A stretch of 64,000 nt of DNA, from assembly GCF_003051085.1 (NCBI RefSeq), contig NZ_QAOM01000012.1:1-64000 (forward strand), written 5' to 3'. The notes under the pieces were generated by a model, which did no database searches, was not told where the DNA came from, and was given only the letters and a program-made list of their open reading frames with translations. Origin of the DNA: Trichococcus patagoniensis (lineage in GTDB: Bacteria; Bacillota; Bacilli; Lactobacillales; Aerococcaceae). Both the position numbers and the translations under genes were made by a program. Below, piece after piece: positions 38,297 through 45,774 of this stretch; the first letter of the stretch is position 1; each line of letters opens with the position of its first letter.

Positions 38297-39802
38297 GTGG
38301 TAAAGACAAATCCAGTATTGATTGTTTTATTCGGTGCAACAGGTGATTTAGCCCAAAGAAAGTTATATCCTTCATTTTTCCGATTGTTTCGAAGCGGTGC
38401 GTTGGCAGAACGTTTCGCAGTTATCGGGACGGCAAGAAGAGAGTGGAGCGACGAGCATTTTCGGGATGTGGTTTCGGAATCGATTCAATCATTCCAACCG
38501 ACAGAAGCGGAAAAAGCTGCTTTTTTAAGCCACTTTTACTATCGTGCCCATGATGTTTCCGATGTGGCACATTACGTTCGTCTCAAAGAACTGGCTGACG
38601 AATTGGATGCCCGATATGATTTGGACCAGAACCGGATGTACTATCTGGCGATGGCACCGCAATTTTTCGGACCGATCGTGACGCATCTGAAAGGTCAGCA
38701 GATCGTGACGGATAAAGGATTCAACCGCGTCGTCATCGAAAAGCCATTCGGAATGGATTATGCATCAGCCGAAAAATTGAATGATCAAATCACGCAAGTG
38801 TTCCCGGAAGAGGATATTTTCAGGATCGACCATTATTTGGGCAAAGAAATGATCCAAAATATTTTGGCCGTGCGTTTGACGAATCCGTTCCTTGAACCCT
38901 CGTGGAATCGTGAGTACATCGAAAATGTTCAGATCACTTTTTCCGAAGAATTGGGCGTGGAAGAGCGCGGCGGCTACTACGACCATAGCGGGGCCTTGAA
39001 GGACATGGTCCAAAATCATATTCTGCAAGTGTTGTCCTTGCTGGCGATGGAACCTTTAGCTTCCGTATCGGATGCAAATATCCAAACAGCCAAGATCAAA
39101 GCACTGAATGATGTGCGCGTCTATTCCCCTGAAGAAGTACGCGAAAACTTCGTCAGAGCGCAGTATGCGGCAGGTCGTTTGGGTGATCAGGGATTTGTTG
39201 GGTACCAGGAAGAGCCGAATGTCGCAAGCGATTCGAAGACGGAAACCTTTGTAGCCGGGAAATTCATGGTGGATAATCCGCGCTGGAACGGGGTGCCTTT
39301 CTATGTGCGAACCGGAAAACGCCTGACCGAAAAAGGAACGCGCGTCAATATCGTTTTCAAAAAAGTTCCCGTTAACCCATTTGATGCTGAAAAAGAAGTC
39401 CCAGCAAATGATCTGACCATTTATATCCAGCCGACAGAAGGCTTTGCTTTGACAATGAACCGTAAAGAAATCGGACAGGGATTCAATACGCAGCCGATCA
39501 AATTGGAGTACCGCCATGACAGCGAAATGATGGAGAATACGCCGGAAGCGTATGAACGTCTGACCTATGATGTGATTTTGGGGGATGCAACCAACTTTGC
39601 GCGCTGGGAAGAAGTTGCACAATCCTGGAGAATCGTCGATGCAATCCGCGAAACGTGGGACAGCGAAGATACCGAGATTCCGAAGTATGCGGCAAGGACA
39701 ATGGGACCAAAAGAAGCATTTGATCTGTTGGAAAAAGAAAACCACCAGTGGGCCTGGAGACCGGATGGATGGTACCGTGAGCGTGGGTTGTTGAAGGGAT
39801 AA
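38297..39802 (+). CDS. zwf: Glucose-6-phosphate 1-dehydrogenase
   Basis: A 501-residue enzyme that oxidises glucose 6-phosphate with NADP, the first step of the oxidative pentose phosphate pathway. The coenzyme motif GATGDLAQRKLYPS starts near residue 13, and the substrate-binding, catalytic block RIDHYLGKEMIQNI is near residue 176. The length is standard. It starts with GTG at 38297, 7 nt after AGGAGG. It is a single-gene unit between a terminator upstream and another downstream. Confidence 0.96.
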   Translation: MVKTNPVLIVLFGATGDLAQRKLYPSFFRLFRSGALAERFAVIGTARREWSDEHFRDVVSESIQSFQPTEAEKAAFLSHFYYRAHDVSDVAHYVRLKELADELDARYDLDQNRMYYLAMAPQFFGPIVTHLKGQQIVTDKGFNRVVIEKPFGMDYASAEKLNDQITQVFPEEDIFRIDHYLGKEMIQNILAVRLTNPFLEPSWNREYIENVQITFSEELGVEERGGYYDHSGALKDMVQNHILQVLSLLAMEPLASVSDANIQTAKIKALNDVRVYSPEEVRENFVRAQYAAGRLGDQGFVGYQEEPNVASDSKTETFVAGKFMVDNPRWNGVPFYVRTGKRLTEKGTRVNIVFKKVPVNPFDAEKEVPANDLTIYIQPTEGFALTMNRKEIGQGFNTQPIKLEYRHDSEMMENTPEAYERLTYDVILGDATNFARWEEVAQSWRIVDAIRETWDSEDTEIPKYAARTMGPKEAFDLLEKENHQWAWRPDGWYRERGLLKG

Positions 39803-39837
39803 AACCGGTGTTGAGCACGTGTTTATTGTGACCGGGC

Positions 39838-40020
39838 TTGCTCTCGTCCGGTGAAAGGCTGCCTGGCCGGAGGAGAGTCGAGATACCGGGACTGTTCTCC
39901 GGTGTGGACCGGTTGACCGGAGAACAGCATAACGAGCGGAAGCTTATCTCCGACCAAAGCCGCTTCACCGGAGAACAGCGAAGCAAACAAGGCCGGATCT
40001 CCGGCCAGTGGCGTTTAACC
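39838..40020 (+). repeat. Cluster of CTCCGG-type hairpins
   Basis: Four palindromes (near 39845, 39897, 39947 and 39998) lie between zwf and its terminator. Two are followed by the AACAGC linker. Their spacing of about 50 bp matches the tandem array at 230-1400. Confidence 0.85.
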
Positions 40021-40029
40021 AAATAACAG

Positions 40030-40064
40030 AGGAGTGCTCACTAACCAGCTGAGCACTCCTTTTT
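40030..40064 (+). terminator. Terminator downstream of zwf
   Basis: GGAGTGCTCA (40031-40040) pairs with TGAGCACTCC (40050-40059), followed by five T. The hairpin repeats lie between zwf and this terminator, so they are probably part of the zwf transcript. Confidence 0.85.
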
Positions 40065-40100
40065 GCGGTTTGCGGTAGGGATAGTTTCAAATATGGAGCC

Positions 40101-40134
40101 GAACTCCCGCCGAGAATTGTTTCACCGGCGAATA
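40101..40134 (+). repeat. Decayed single CTCCGG-type hairpin
   Basis: CTCCCGCCGAGAATTG...TTTCACCGGCGA resembles the palindrome with mismatches in both arms. Confidence 0.45.
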
Positions 40135-40181
40135 CCGTTCTGTAGATAGCCAATTTTTGTTGAATTTCCAATTGCCATTCC

Positions 40182-40212
40182 TTGACTTCACCTTGAGGTT
40201 AAGGAGTAAGGT
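40182..40212 (+). promoter_or_regulatory. MerR-type promoter with 19-bp spacer before the SDR gene
   Basis: TTGACT (40182-40187) and TAAGGT (40207-40212) are 19 bp apart. The spacer carries the dyad CTTCACCT-TG-AGGTTAAG, 7 of 8 positions symmetric. The similarity to the promoter at 36183 suggests the same class of regulator. A separate TATAAT at 40243 may serve basal transcription. Confidence 0.65.
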
Positions 40213-40335
40213 TCAAGTAAGCCTATAACAGGTACTCGGTGGTATAATAAAAATGGACAAGCAGTACTCAGATGCAGAAAACTGTTTTTCGATTCTTTAT
40301 TGATACTCCGGGTCAGAATGGAAAGGATGAAGATA

Positions 40336-41082
40336 ATGGCAATCAAAGACAAAGTAGTGATCATCACGGGAGCTTCTTCAGGGATCGGCGAGGCGTCAGC
40401 CCGACTGTTGGCGAGCAAAGGAGCCAAATTGGTTCTCGGCGCGCGCAGAGAAGAAAAATTACAGAAATTGGTTGACGAAATCGTTCAGGATGGCGGGGAA
40501 GCTGTTTACCGCGTAACGGATGTCACCAAAATCGAAGACAATCAAAAACTGGTTGATCTGGCAAAAGAAAAATTCGGTAGAGTGGATGTCATTTTCCTGA
40601 ATGCCGGCGTGATGCCGAATTCGCCTTTATCGAAGTTGAAAACGAAGGATTGGCATCTGATGGTTGACGTCAACATCAAAGGCGTACTGAACGGGATCGA
40701 AGCGGTCCTGCCAGAATTTGTGAAACAAAAATCCGGTCATGTCATCACCACCTCATCCGTTGCGGGCCTCAAGGCATATCCAGGCGGAGCGGTATATGGC
40801 GCGACAAAATGGGCTGTGCGCGACCTGATGGAAGTGCTAAGAATGGAATCCGCGATGGAAGGAACCAACATCAGAACGGCCACGATCTATCCGGCCGCGA
40901 TCAACACGGAATTGCTGGAAACCATCAGCGATGATAAGATCGCCAAGGATATGGGGATCATCTACAAGCAATACGGCATCAGCCCGGATCGCGTAGCCAA
41001 TGTGGTCGCATTCGCGATTGACCAGCCTGAGGATACAAACGTAAACGAATTTACGATCGGACCGACAATCCAACCTTGGTGA
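40336..41082 (+). CDS. Short-chain dehydrogenase/reductase (YdfG/clavaldehyde-type)
   Basis: A 248-residue classical SDR with nucleotide motif TGASSGIG (residues 11-18), LNAGVMP, and the catalytic Y154/K158 in YGATK. Relatives are NADP-dependent oxidoreductases of broad or unknown substrate range, often annotated as serine or 3-hydroxy acid dehydrogenases. ATG 40336 follows AAAGGATG; a longer frame from 40300 is not needed. A MerR-type promoter suggests induction by stress, for example by electrophiles or aldehydes, but this is inference. Confidence 0.88.
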   Translation: MAIKDKVVIITGASSGIGEASARLLASKGAKLVLGARREEKLQKLVDEIVQDGGEAVYRVTDVTKIEDNQKLVDLAKEKFGRVDVIFLNAGVMPNSPLSKLKTKDWHLMVDVNIKGVLNGIEAVLPEFVKQKSGHVITTSSVAGLKAYPGGAVYGATKWAVRDLMEVLRMESAMEGTNIRTATIYPAAINTELLETISDDKIAKDMGIIYKQYGISPDRVANVVAFAIDQPEDTNVNEFTIGPTIQPW

Positions 41083-41095
41083 TAACAATAAATCA

Positions 41096-41140
41096 AAGCC
41101 CGCTGCACCGGTTCATTTCGGTGCAGCGGGCTTTCTTTTT
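41096..41140 (+). terminator. Terminator after the SDR gene
   Basis: AAAGCCCGCTGCACCG pairs perfectly with CGGTGCAGCGGGCTTT across a 7-nt loop, followed by C and five T. Confidence 0.92.
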
Positions 41141-41144
41141 CTGA

Positions 41145-41340
41145 ATGTTACCGGAGGAATTTTCCTCCGGTGAAGGAATGTTTGGCCGGAGGAGAACAAC
41201 GTGAACGAATCTGATCTCCGGCGAAAGTCTCCTCACCGGAGCAGAGCGACGTGACCGGTATCGCATCTCCGGCGAAGGCTGCTTCACCGGATAACAACCC
41301 CATCAAAGCACCATTTCCTCCGGCCAAACCACCCCAAAAC
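41145..41340 (+). repeat. Cluster of CTCCGG-type hairpins
   Basis: Three to four palindromes, for example CTCCGGCGAAAGTCTCCTCACCGGAG split by its loop near 41216, follow the SDR terminator. Here the repeats are beyond the terminator, unlike at zwf. Confidence 0.85.
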
Positions 41341-41380
41341 AACAAGAATGAAAGTAAGCGGAAAATATTTCACAAATTAA

Positions 41381-41409
41381 TTGACAAGGTCACAGCATTC
41401 TTGTATATT
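41381..41409 (+). promoter_or_regulatory. Promoter of the T-box leader and mmuPM
   Basis: TTGACA (41381-41386) and TATATT (41404-41409) have the ideal 17-bp spacing, just upstream of the T-box RNA. Confidence 0.85.
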
Positions 41410-41419
41410 AATTAGAAAT

Positions 41420-41672
41420 AGATGAAACTTTGATGAGATAAGTAGCTTTGAAAGGAACCACAGAGAGTCTGCGCATGGTGAAAGCAGATGTTCCGGCATT
41501 AGCGAAAATGGTCTTTGAGTGATCGCTTGTGAGGGAAACTTAGCAAGTGACGGGTACGCCCGTTAGAGCGTTGAGGGATGATAGTCCCTTGCAGAGATAA
41601 TCATTGCGATTATGAATTAAGGTGGTAACGCGAGCATTCGCCCTTTTACGAGGGAGGATGCTTTTTTTATAT
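41420..41672 (+). ncRNA. T-box riboswitch, probably methionine tRNA-specific
   Basis: The leader carries the T-box sequence AAGGTGGTAACGCG (41619-41632) followed by a terminator (GCATTC...GGATGC then seven T, about 41634-41671), the standard antiterminator/terminator pair. Stem I shows the AGAGAGTCTG element. The segment GCGAAAATGGTC places an ATG at 41518-41520 as the likely specifier codon, which fits a methionine-related operon. Uncharged tRNA-Met would bind and allow read-through into mmuP. The specifier assignment is by eye, not by folding. Confidence 0.88.
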
Positions 41673-41701
41673 ATTTTTAAAACATTTTTGGAGGGAATAA
41701 T

Positions 41702-43111
41702 ATGGAGCAATCATTTGTAAGGGAAATGACATCAAAGCATTTAGTTATGCTCTCATTGGGTGGAGTTATAGGAACGGGAATCTTTTTGAGTTCAGGGTAT
41801 TTGATTCAAACGACGGGTTCGATCGGAACCATCATCGCGTATTTGGTCGGGGCATTTTTGGTGACGTTGGTCATGATGTGTTTGGGCGAATTGTCGGTCC
41901 ATGAGCCCAGCACGAGCTCGTTCCACAACTACGCTTCAAAATATATCCATCCCGGAGCAGGTTTCGTGGTGGCGTGGCTTTATTGGCTGACTTGGACGGT
42001 GGCATTGGGTTCGCAATTCATCACTTTGGCGATTTTATCGCAACGCTGGTTTCCTGGCATTCCCACATGGATTTGGTGCATCTTTTTTATCGGCATTATT
42101 TTACTTTCAAATATCATCGATGTGCGTTGGTTCTCCGTCAGCGAATTTTGGATGTCGCTGATCAAAGTGCTCGCACTGGCGATTTTCCTGATCCTGGGTA
42201 TGGGCGGCATTTTTGGATTTATACCGATTCAGGGAAATGAATCAGCACCACTTTTTAATCATCTGACGGAAAATGGTTGGTTCCCGAAAGGTGCAGGCTC
42301 TGTTTTCTTGGCGATACTGTCGGCTAACTTCGCTTTTTCAGGTGCGGAATTGATCGGCGTAGCCGCTGGCGAAACGACAAATCCCAAGAAAAACATCCCG
42401 AAAGCGATCCTGCAGACGATCGTCATTCTGGTGGTCCTTTTCATTGGGACGATTGTTGTGATAGGTGCGTTGCTTCCGGATACTGCCGCGAATTTGGATG
42501 AAAGTCCGGTGACCGTCATCCTGAATTTGATGGGCATCCCATACGCCGCTGATATCATGAACATTGTCCTGATCACTGTGGTCCTTTCCGGCGCCAATTC
42601 CGGTGTTTACGCAGCATCGAGAATGCTCTGGTCATTAGCAAATGCAGGCACGCTGCCGAAACGCTTCGCCAAATTATCTAAGCGCGGATTGCCTATCTAC
42701 GGGTTGCTGCTGACCATTCTGGGCGGACTGCTTTCCCTGTTTTCCAGCATCTATTCCGCGGACACCGTTTACCTGGCGTTGGTTTCGATCTCGGCATTTG
42801 CGGTCGTGGCGGTGTGGTTGAGCATCGCTTGGGCGCAACTAAATTTCCGGAAACAGTACCTGAAATCTGGACATAAGCTCGATGCGTTGGATTACAAAAC
42901 GCCATTCTATCCAATCGTGCCGTGGCTCGTAATCATCCTCTGCTCTGTGTCGATCATCGGCATCGCTTTTGATCCGAACCAGCGGATTGCCTTAATCATT
43001 GGCATCCCGTTCACGATCCTGTGTTTCTTCTATTATCAATTAGTATTCAGCAAAAAAGCATCCGCAACAATCGGAAATCAGGAAGTGGGGGAGCTTTCCG
43101 ATGAATTTTAA
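41702..43111 (+). CDS. mmuP: S-methylmethionine/amino-acid permease, APC family
   Basis: A 469-residue APC-superfamily transporter with 12 helices. The N-terminal signature HLVMLSLGGVIGTGIFLSSG is near residue 12 and the conserved segment FSGAELIGVAAGETTNPKKNIPKAI is near 214. It probably imports S-methylmethionine, since the gene overlaps mmuM and lies behind a methionine-type T-box. TTGGAGGG precedes the ATG. By sequence alone it could also carry other amino acids. Confidence 0.87.
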   Translation: MEQSFVREMTSKHLVMLSLGGVIGTGIFLSSGYLIQTTGSIGTIIAYLVGAFLVTLVMMCLGELSVHEPSTSSFHNYASKYIHPGAGFVVAWLYWLTWTVALGSQFITLAILSQRWFPGIPTWIWCIFFIGIILLSNIIDVRWFSVSEFWMSLIKVLALAIFLILGMGGIFGFIPIQGNESAPLFNHLTENGWFPKGAGSVFLAILSANFAFSGAELIGVAAGETTNPKKNIPKAILQTIVILVVLFIGTIVVIGALLPDTAANLDESPVTVILNLMGIPYAADIMNIVLITVVLSGANSGVYAASRMLWSLANAGTLPKRFAKLSKRGLPIYGLLLTILGGLLSLFSSIYSADTVYLALVSISAFAVVAVWLSIAWAQLNFRKQYLKSGHKLDALDYKTPFYPIVPWLVIILCSVSIIGIAFDPNQRIALIIGIPFTILCFFYYQLVFSKKASATIGNQEVGELSDEF

Positions 43112-44021
43112 GGAGTGGCAACAAAATCAAAAAGTGATCCTCATTGATGGCTCGATGTCCCTGGGGCTTGAGGAACAGGGCTTGGACCTGAACGATGCGT
43201 TATGGACCGCAAAAGCCTTGGTGAACGAACCGGATAAAATCGAAAAAGTCCATCAGAACTATTACGATGCAGGGGCAAACATCGCCATCACCAGCAGCTA
43301 CCAGGCAACAGTAGCCGGTTTTGAGCGTTTGGGCCACACGACCGAAGAAAGCCGTACTTTGATCAAAAAAACAGTTGAACTTGCGAAACAGGCACAAGCG
43401 AAAAGCCAAGGCATCCAAGAAAAATGGGTGGCGGCTTCAATCGGGCCATACGGTGCCTATTTGGCGGACGGCTCTGAGTATCGGGGCAATTACGGTCTGT
43501 CGCAAACCGAATTGGTTGATTTCCACCGCGAAAGGCTAGAGTTGCTGCTGGAAGCAGGGGCTGATCTGCTGGCCATCGAAACCATTCCGGACATAACGGA
43601 AATTCAGGCACTGATTGAATTATTGTCCCAACATCCTAAGGCTTCAGCCTGGCTGACGGTAACCTTGAAGGACGCACACCATTTATGCGACGGTACCGAT
43701 CTGCGTGTATTCCAACAATTGGCGGAGTCATCCGAGCAGCTCATTGCCTACGGCGTCAATTGCGTGCAGCCTGATCTGGTACTGCCGGCACTGGAGTATC
43801 TGAAACAAAATGCGACCAAACCATTGGTTGCCTATCCAAATTCGGGAGCGACCTATGATCCCACCACAAAAGTATGGACACACAGTCATGCGGTGGATGA
43901 CGTGTTCTCCCAGCAAGCCCTACAGTGGCACGAAGCGGGATGCAAATGGATCGGTGGCTGTTGCTGCACATCCGCCAAAGAAATCAAGCTGTTGAAGGAA
44001 ACCTTCGCTGCTGTTCTTTAG
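43101..44021 (+). CDS. mmuM: Homocysteine S-methyltransferase
   Basis: A 306-residue zinc enzyme that moves a methyl group from S-methylmethionine to homocysteine, giving two methionines. The zinc-cysteine motifs are GVNCVQP near residue 218 and GGCCCT (C287-C289) near the C terminus. The start overlaps mmuP by 11 bp, showing coupling, with GGGGGAG upstream. Together the pair salvages plant-derived S-methylmethionine under methionine limitation sensed by the T-box. Confidence 0.94.
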   Translation: MNFKEWQQNQKVILIDGSMSLGLEEQGLDLNDALWTAKALVNEPDKIEKVHQNYYDAGANIAITSSYQATVAGFERLGHTTEESRTLIKKTVELAKQAQAKSQGIQEKWVAASIGPYGAYLADGSEYRGNYGLSQTELVDFHRERLELLLEAGADLLAIETIPDITEIQALIELLSQHPKASAWLTVTLKDAHHLCDGTDLRVFQQLAESSEQLIAYGVNCVQPDLVLPALEYLKQNATKPLVAYPNSGATYDPTTKVWTHSHAVDDVFSQQALQWHEAGCKWIGGCCCTSAKEIKLLKETFAAVL

Positions 44022-44055
44022 TAGGTATCAGTTATTTATCGAAATCAGTAAAAAT

Positions 44056-44094
44056 AAACCTATCACCCCACAAACAAGAGGATGATAGGTTTTT
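44056..44094 (+). terminator. Terminator after mmuM
   Basis: AAACCTATCA-CC pairs with GG-TGATAGGTTT around an A-rich loop, followed by T-rich sequence. Confidence 0.75.
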
Positions 44095-44109
44095 GTGTTT
44101 TACCGTTTG

Positions 44110-44255
44110 CTATCTCCGATCTCCGGCGAGGGGCGTTTCACCGGAGATCGGGCGATCAGAATGTTGTTCACCTCCGGTTAGGGCTGGCTAATCGGAGGTG
44201 GGCAAGGAAAACGAACCCCAACTTCGACGAAAACAGCCTAACCGGAGAAGAGCAG
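44110..44255 (+). repeat. Cluster of CTCCGG-type hairpins, the last of the window
   Basis: Three palindromes (near 44119, 44170 and 44221) lie between the convergent mmuM and hicB genes. No further copies were seen from here to 64000. Confidence 0.82.
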
Positions 44256-44262
44256 GGCGGAA

Positions 44263-44643
44263 TCATACCCGCAGTTTTTCCTTCAAAGCATCCGTCAGAG
44301 TCTGTGAAAAATTGATGTTCTCCTCGGATGCCAGATCAGCCAACCATTCAGGGATCGTCACATTCTTTCTGATTGTTTTGGAATGATACTTCCGTCTGTA
44401 TGCAGCAAGATCAATTCCAATCAGAGCGACAGTTTTGCTTGGATATTTTTTTTGAATGATGTCCACGGGTGTAGCAACAGGGAAATTTTTTTTATCCTCT
44501 AATGCGAGACCTAATACTTCTTCGGCCATCTCATAAGCTTCCTCGATTGTAGCACCTTGCGTGATAGCTTCCGGTATATCAGGGAACTGAACTAGGATAT
44601 ACTTGCCATCTTTTTCGAATGTAGCTGGATAGACTAACTTCAT
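44263..44643 (-). CDS. hicB: HicB-type antitoxin
   Basis: A 126-residue antitoxin with the partial RNase H-like HicB fold at the N terminus (YPATFEKDGKYILVQFPDIPEAITQGATIEEA) and a C-terminal DNA-binding part (KNVTIPEWLADLASEENINFSQTLTDALKE), likely ribbon-helix-helix. I use ATG 44643, which stands 9 nt after AAGGAG; ATG 44649 is in frame but only 3 nt away. It lies 63 bp downstream of hicA on the same strand, the common hicA-hicB order. It should neutralise HicA and repress the promoter. Confidence 0.88.
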   Translation of the reverse strand: MKLVYPATFEKDGKYILVQFPDIPEAITQGATIEEAYEMAEEVLGLALEDKKNFPVATPVDIIQKKYPSKTVALIGIDLAAYRRKYHSKTIRKNVTIPEWLADLASEENINFSQTLTDALKEKLRV

Positions 44644-44706
44644 TTTCATCCGCTCCTTATCATCGTTGGAATATTTTTTACTGGAGTTCCAATATTTAAT
44701 TGGGTA

Positions 44707-44895
44707 TCATTTAAGCCCAGCCTGTTTGAGAATGCTCTGTTCTAAGCCGATTCCCAAATCCTTATTGTGAAGTGGAACAATTACAGTTTTTTGAGTAATT
44801 TTATTGAATAATTTCAGGTGACTACCATTTTGAGTTATTCGCGCAAACCCATTTCTTTGTAGGAGTTTTACCATTTGTCTTGGTGTCATTGGCAT
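44707..44895 (-). CDS. hicA: HicA-type mRNA interferase toxin
   Basis: A 62-residue double-stranded RNA-binding-like toxin that cleaves mRNA. The catalytic histidine is H26 in NGSHLKLF, and the family tail VPLHNKDLGIGLEQSILKQAG is intact, so the toxin looks functional. AGAGGA precedes ATG 44895; ATG 44889 is an alternative start two residues later. Confidence 0.9.
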   Translation of the reverse strand: MPMTPRQMVKLLQRNGFARITQNGSHLKLFNKITQKTVIVPLHNKDLGIGLEQSILKQAGLK

Positions 44896-44918
44896 TGTAC
44901 TTAATCCTCTCTGTATAT

Positions 44919-44947
44919 ATTATGCGTACATAATGCGCATTTGTCAA
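44919..44947 (-). promoter_or_regulatory. hicAB promoter and putative operator
   Basis: On the minus strand TTGACA (44947-44942) and CATAAT (44924-44919) are 17 bp apart. The palindrome ATTATG-CGTA-CATAAT (44919-44934) covers the -10 box, and ATGCG/CGCAT arms extend it. A HicB repressor site here would give autoregulation. Confidence 0.6.
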
Positions 44948-44949
44948 AT

Positions 44950-45196
44950 GGGGTTTTTATTGATTCACGTTGTGGTGATTCTTGATTGTTTACTGTTCAT
45001 GGAATGGGGGGAACTGCGATGCTGGTGTTCAATACCAAAAATAGACTGCTCATCAAAGTATAGATACGCAATAAAACGTAAAAAAAATTTTTTGAATTTT
45101 CATCAATGATCACGTAGGCTTAATTTGTAAGATTGGATGATAACACAATCAAATACTAAATCTTTCTAACAGCCGAATTAAGCAAAAAAAGTGAAT
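44950..45196. other. AT-rich gap without a gene
   Basis: I see no coding frame, RNA or promoter that can be supported here. The sequence is AT-rich and lies between the hicAB promoter and a perfect hairpin at 45197. Confidence 0.5.
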
Positions 45197-45236
45197 CCCC
45201 TCTTAAAATGCCCATATAAGGGCATTTTAAGAGGGG
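45197..45236 (-). terminator. Perfect 17-bp hairpin, probable terminator of a minus-strand remnant
   Basis: CCCCTCTTAAAATGCCC (45197-45213) pairs perfectly with its complement (45220-45236) over a 6-nt loop. On the minus strand it is followed by ATTCAC and seven T, so it would end minus-strand transcription coming from the 45243 frame. Confidence 0.6.
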
Positions 45237-45242
45237 GTTCAA

Positions 45243-45467
45243 TTAATTATTTTTCTTAGTCAACCACACAAATTGGCTCAGCGCTTCTTCTTGTTCCGCA
45301 AGTGTCCGTCTGCAGACGCTCCAGCATTTTGCCGTCTTGCCTTCGCCGTATTCGCTTGGCCACAGTCCGGCGTCAACAATTTGTACTGAAAATTGATCTG
45401 TCTCCGTATGATATTTGCTTGTTCGATATCCAAAAAGTGTCAGATTAGTTAAGAATGTACCATACAA
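45243..45467 (-). pseudogene. Short minus-strand frame, probable gene fragment of unknown family
   Basis: The frame encodes 74 residues. Its first half is antisense to a duplicated regulator-gene end (45382-45448) and so is probably not a true protein. The second half, from about SEYGEGKTAKCWSV to FVWLTKKNN, looks like a natural C terminus and is followed by a hairpin terminator. It may be the tail of a lost gene, possibly a transposase, but I do not recognise it. Confidence 0.3.
45382..45448 (+). pseudogene. 3'-end fragment of an AraC-GH39 regulator gene
   Basis: The frame reads FVLKIDLSPYDICLFDIQKVSD then a stop, in two pieces matching LVLEIHLSPYD and ICLFDIQKVSD at the end of the intact gene at 51836-54271. 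Only the last 22 codons or so remain. Confidence 0.75.
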
Positions 45468-45487
45468 ATTTATGCAAAAATAAAAGA

Positions 45488-45529
45488 TAGCGTTCTCTCG
45501 TTATGGAAGTGCCATGAATTTAAACGCTA
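45488..45529 (+). other. Conserved two-part hairpin (copy 1)
   Basis: TAGCGTT (45488-45494) pairs with AACGCTA (45523-45529), enclosing TATGG/CCATG arms. One outer pair and one inner pair are weaker than in the copy at 54309-54354. Confidence 0.6.
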
Positions 45530-45569
45530 AAAAAGTAGAGGAAACGTCCGTCCAGGTTTAAACTATTTG

Positions 45570-45597
45570 TGTAACCGATTACAAGAGGTCTTATAAT
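45570..45597 (+). promoter_or_regulatory. cre-type operator and -10 box before the esterase gene
   Basis: TGTAACCGATTACA (45570-45583) matches the CcpA consensus TGWAANCGNTNWCA at every defined position, and TATAAT lies at 45592-45597. A LacI-family sugar repressor could also use such a palindrome. The site would block the -35 region. Confidence 0.65.
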
Positions 45598-45618
45598 TTA
45601 CAATCAGTAGAAAGACAA

Positions 45619-45708
45619 ATGGAAAATAGAGGAATCTTGAATTTGGAAATGAAACTACAAATAGCGAAGAAGCTGCGGGATAATGTCAGAATTTATCTGA
45701 TCAGTTGA
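45619..45708 (+). pseudogene. 5'-end fragment of a GPH symporter gene
   Basis: A 29-codon frame beginning MENRGILNLEMKLQIAKK and ending at TGA resembles the start of the intact symporter at 54442 (MEKQVDMNFEV, then QIQEKTSKK) at the nucleotide level. It may be translated as a short leader of the esterase gene. Confidence 0.55.
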
Positions 45709-45774
45709 TACGGAAAATAACTATCTTGGCTTTCAGCTCAATTAAGAAAGATGAAGAAAGGAAATAAAGCTATT

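Larger units (their letters stand above)
45382..45708 (+). repeat. Decayed copy of the junction at 54203-54490
   Basis: The regulator 3' end, the following gap with its hairpin, cre site and TATAAT box, and the first codons of the symporter gene all recur in the same order as at 54203-54490. Identity is high through the gap and falls off in the symporter part. The copy at 54 kb has better stem pairing and intact genes, so this one appears to be the degraded duplicate. Confidence 0.85.
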
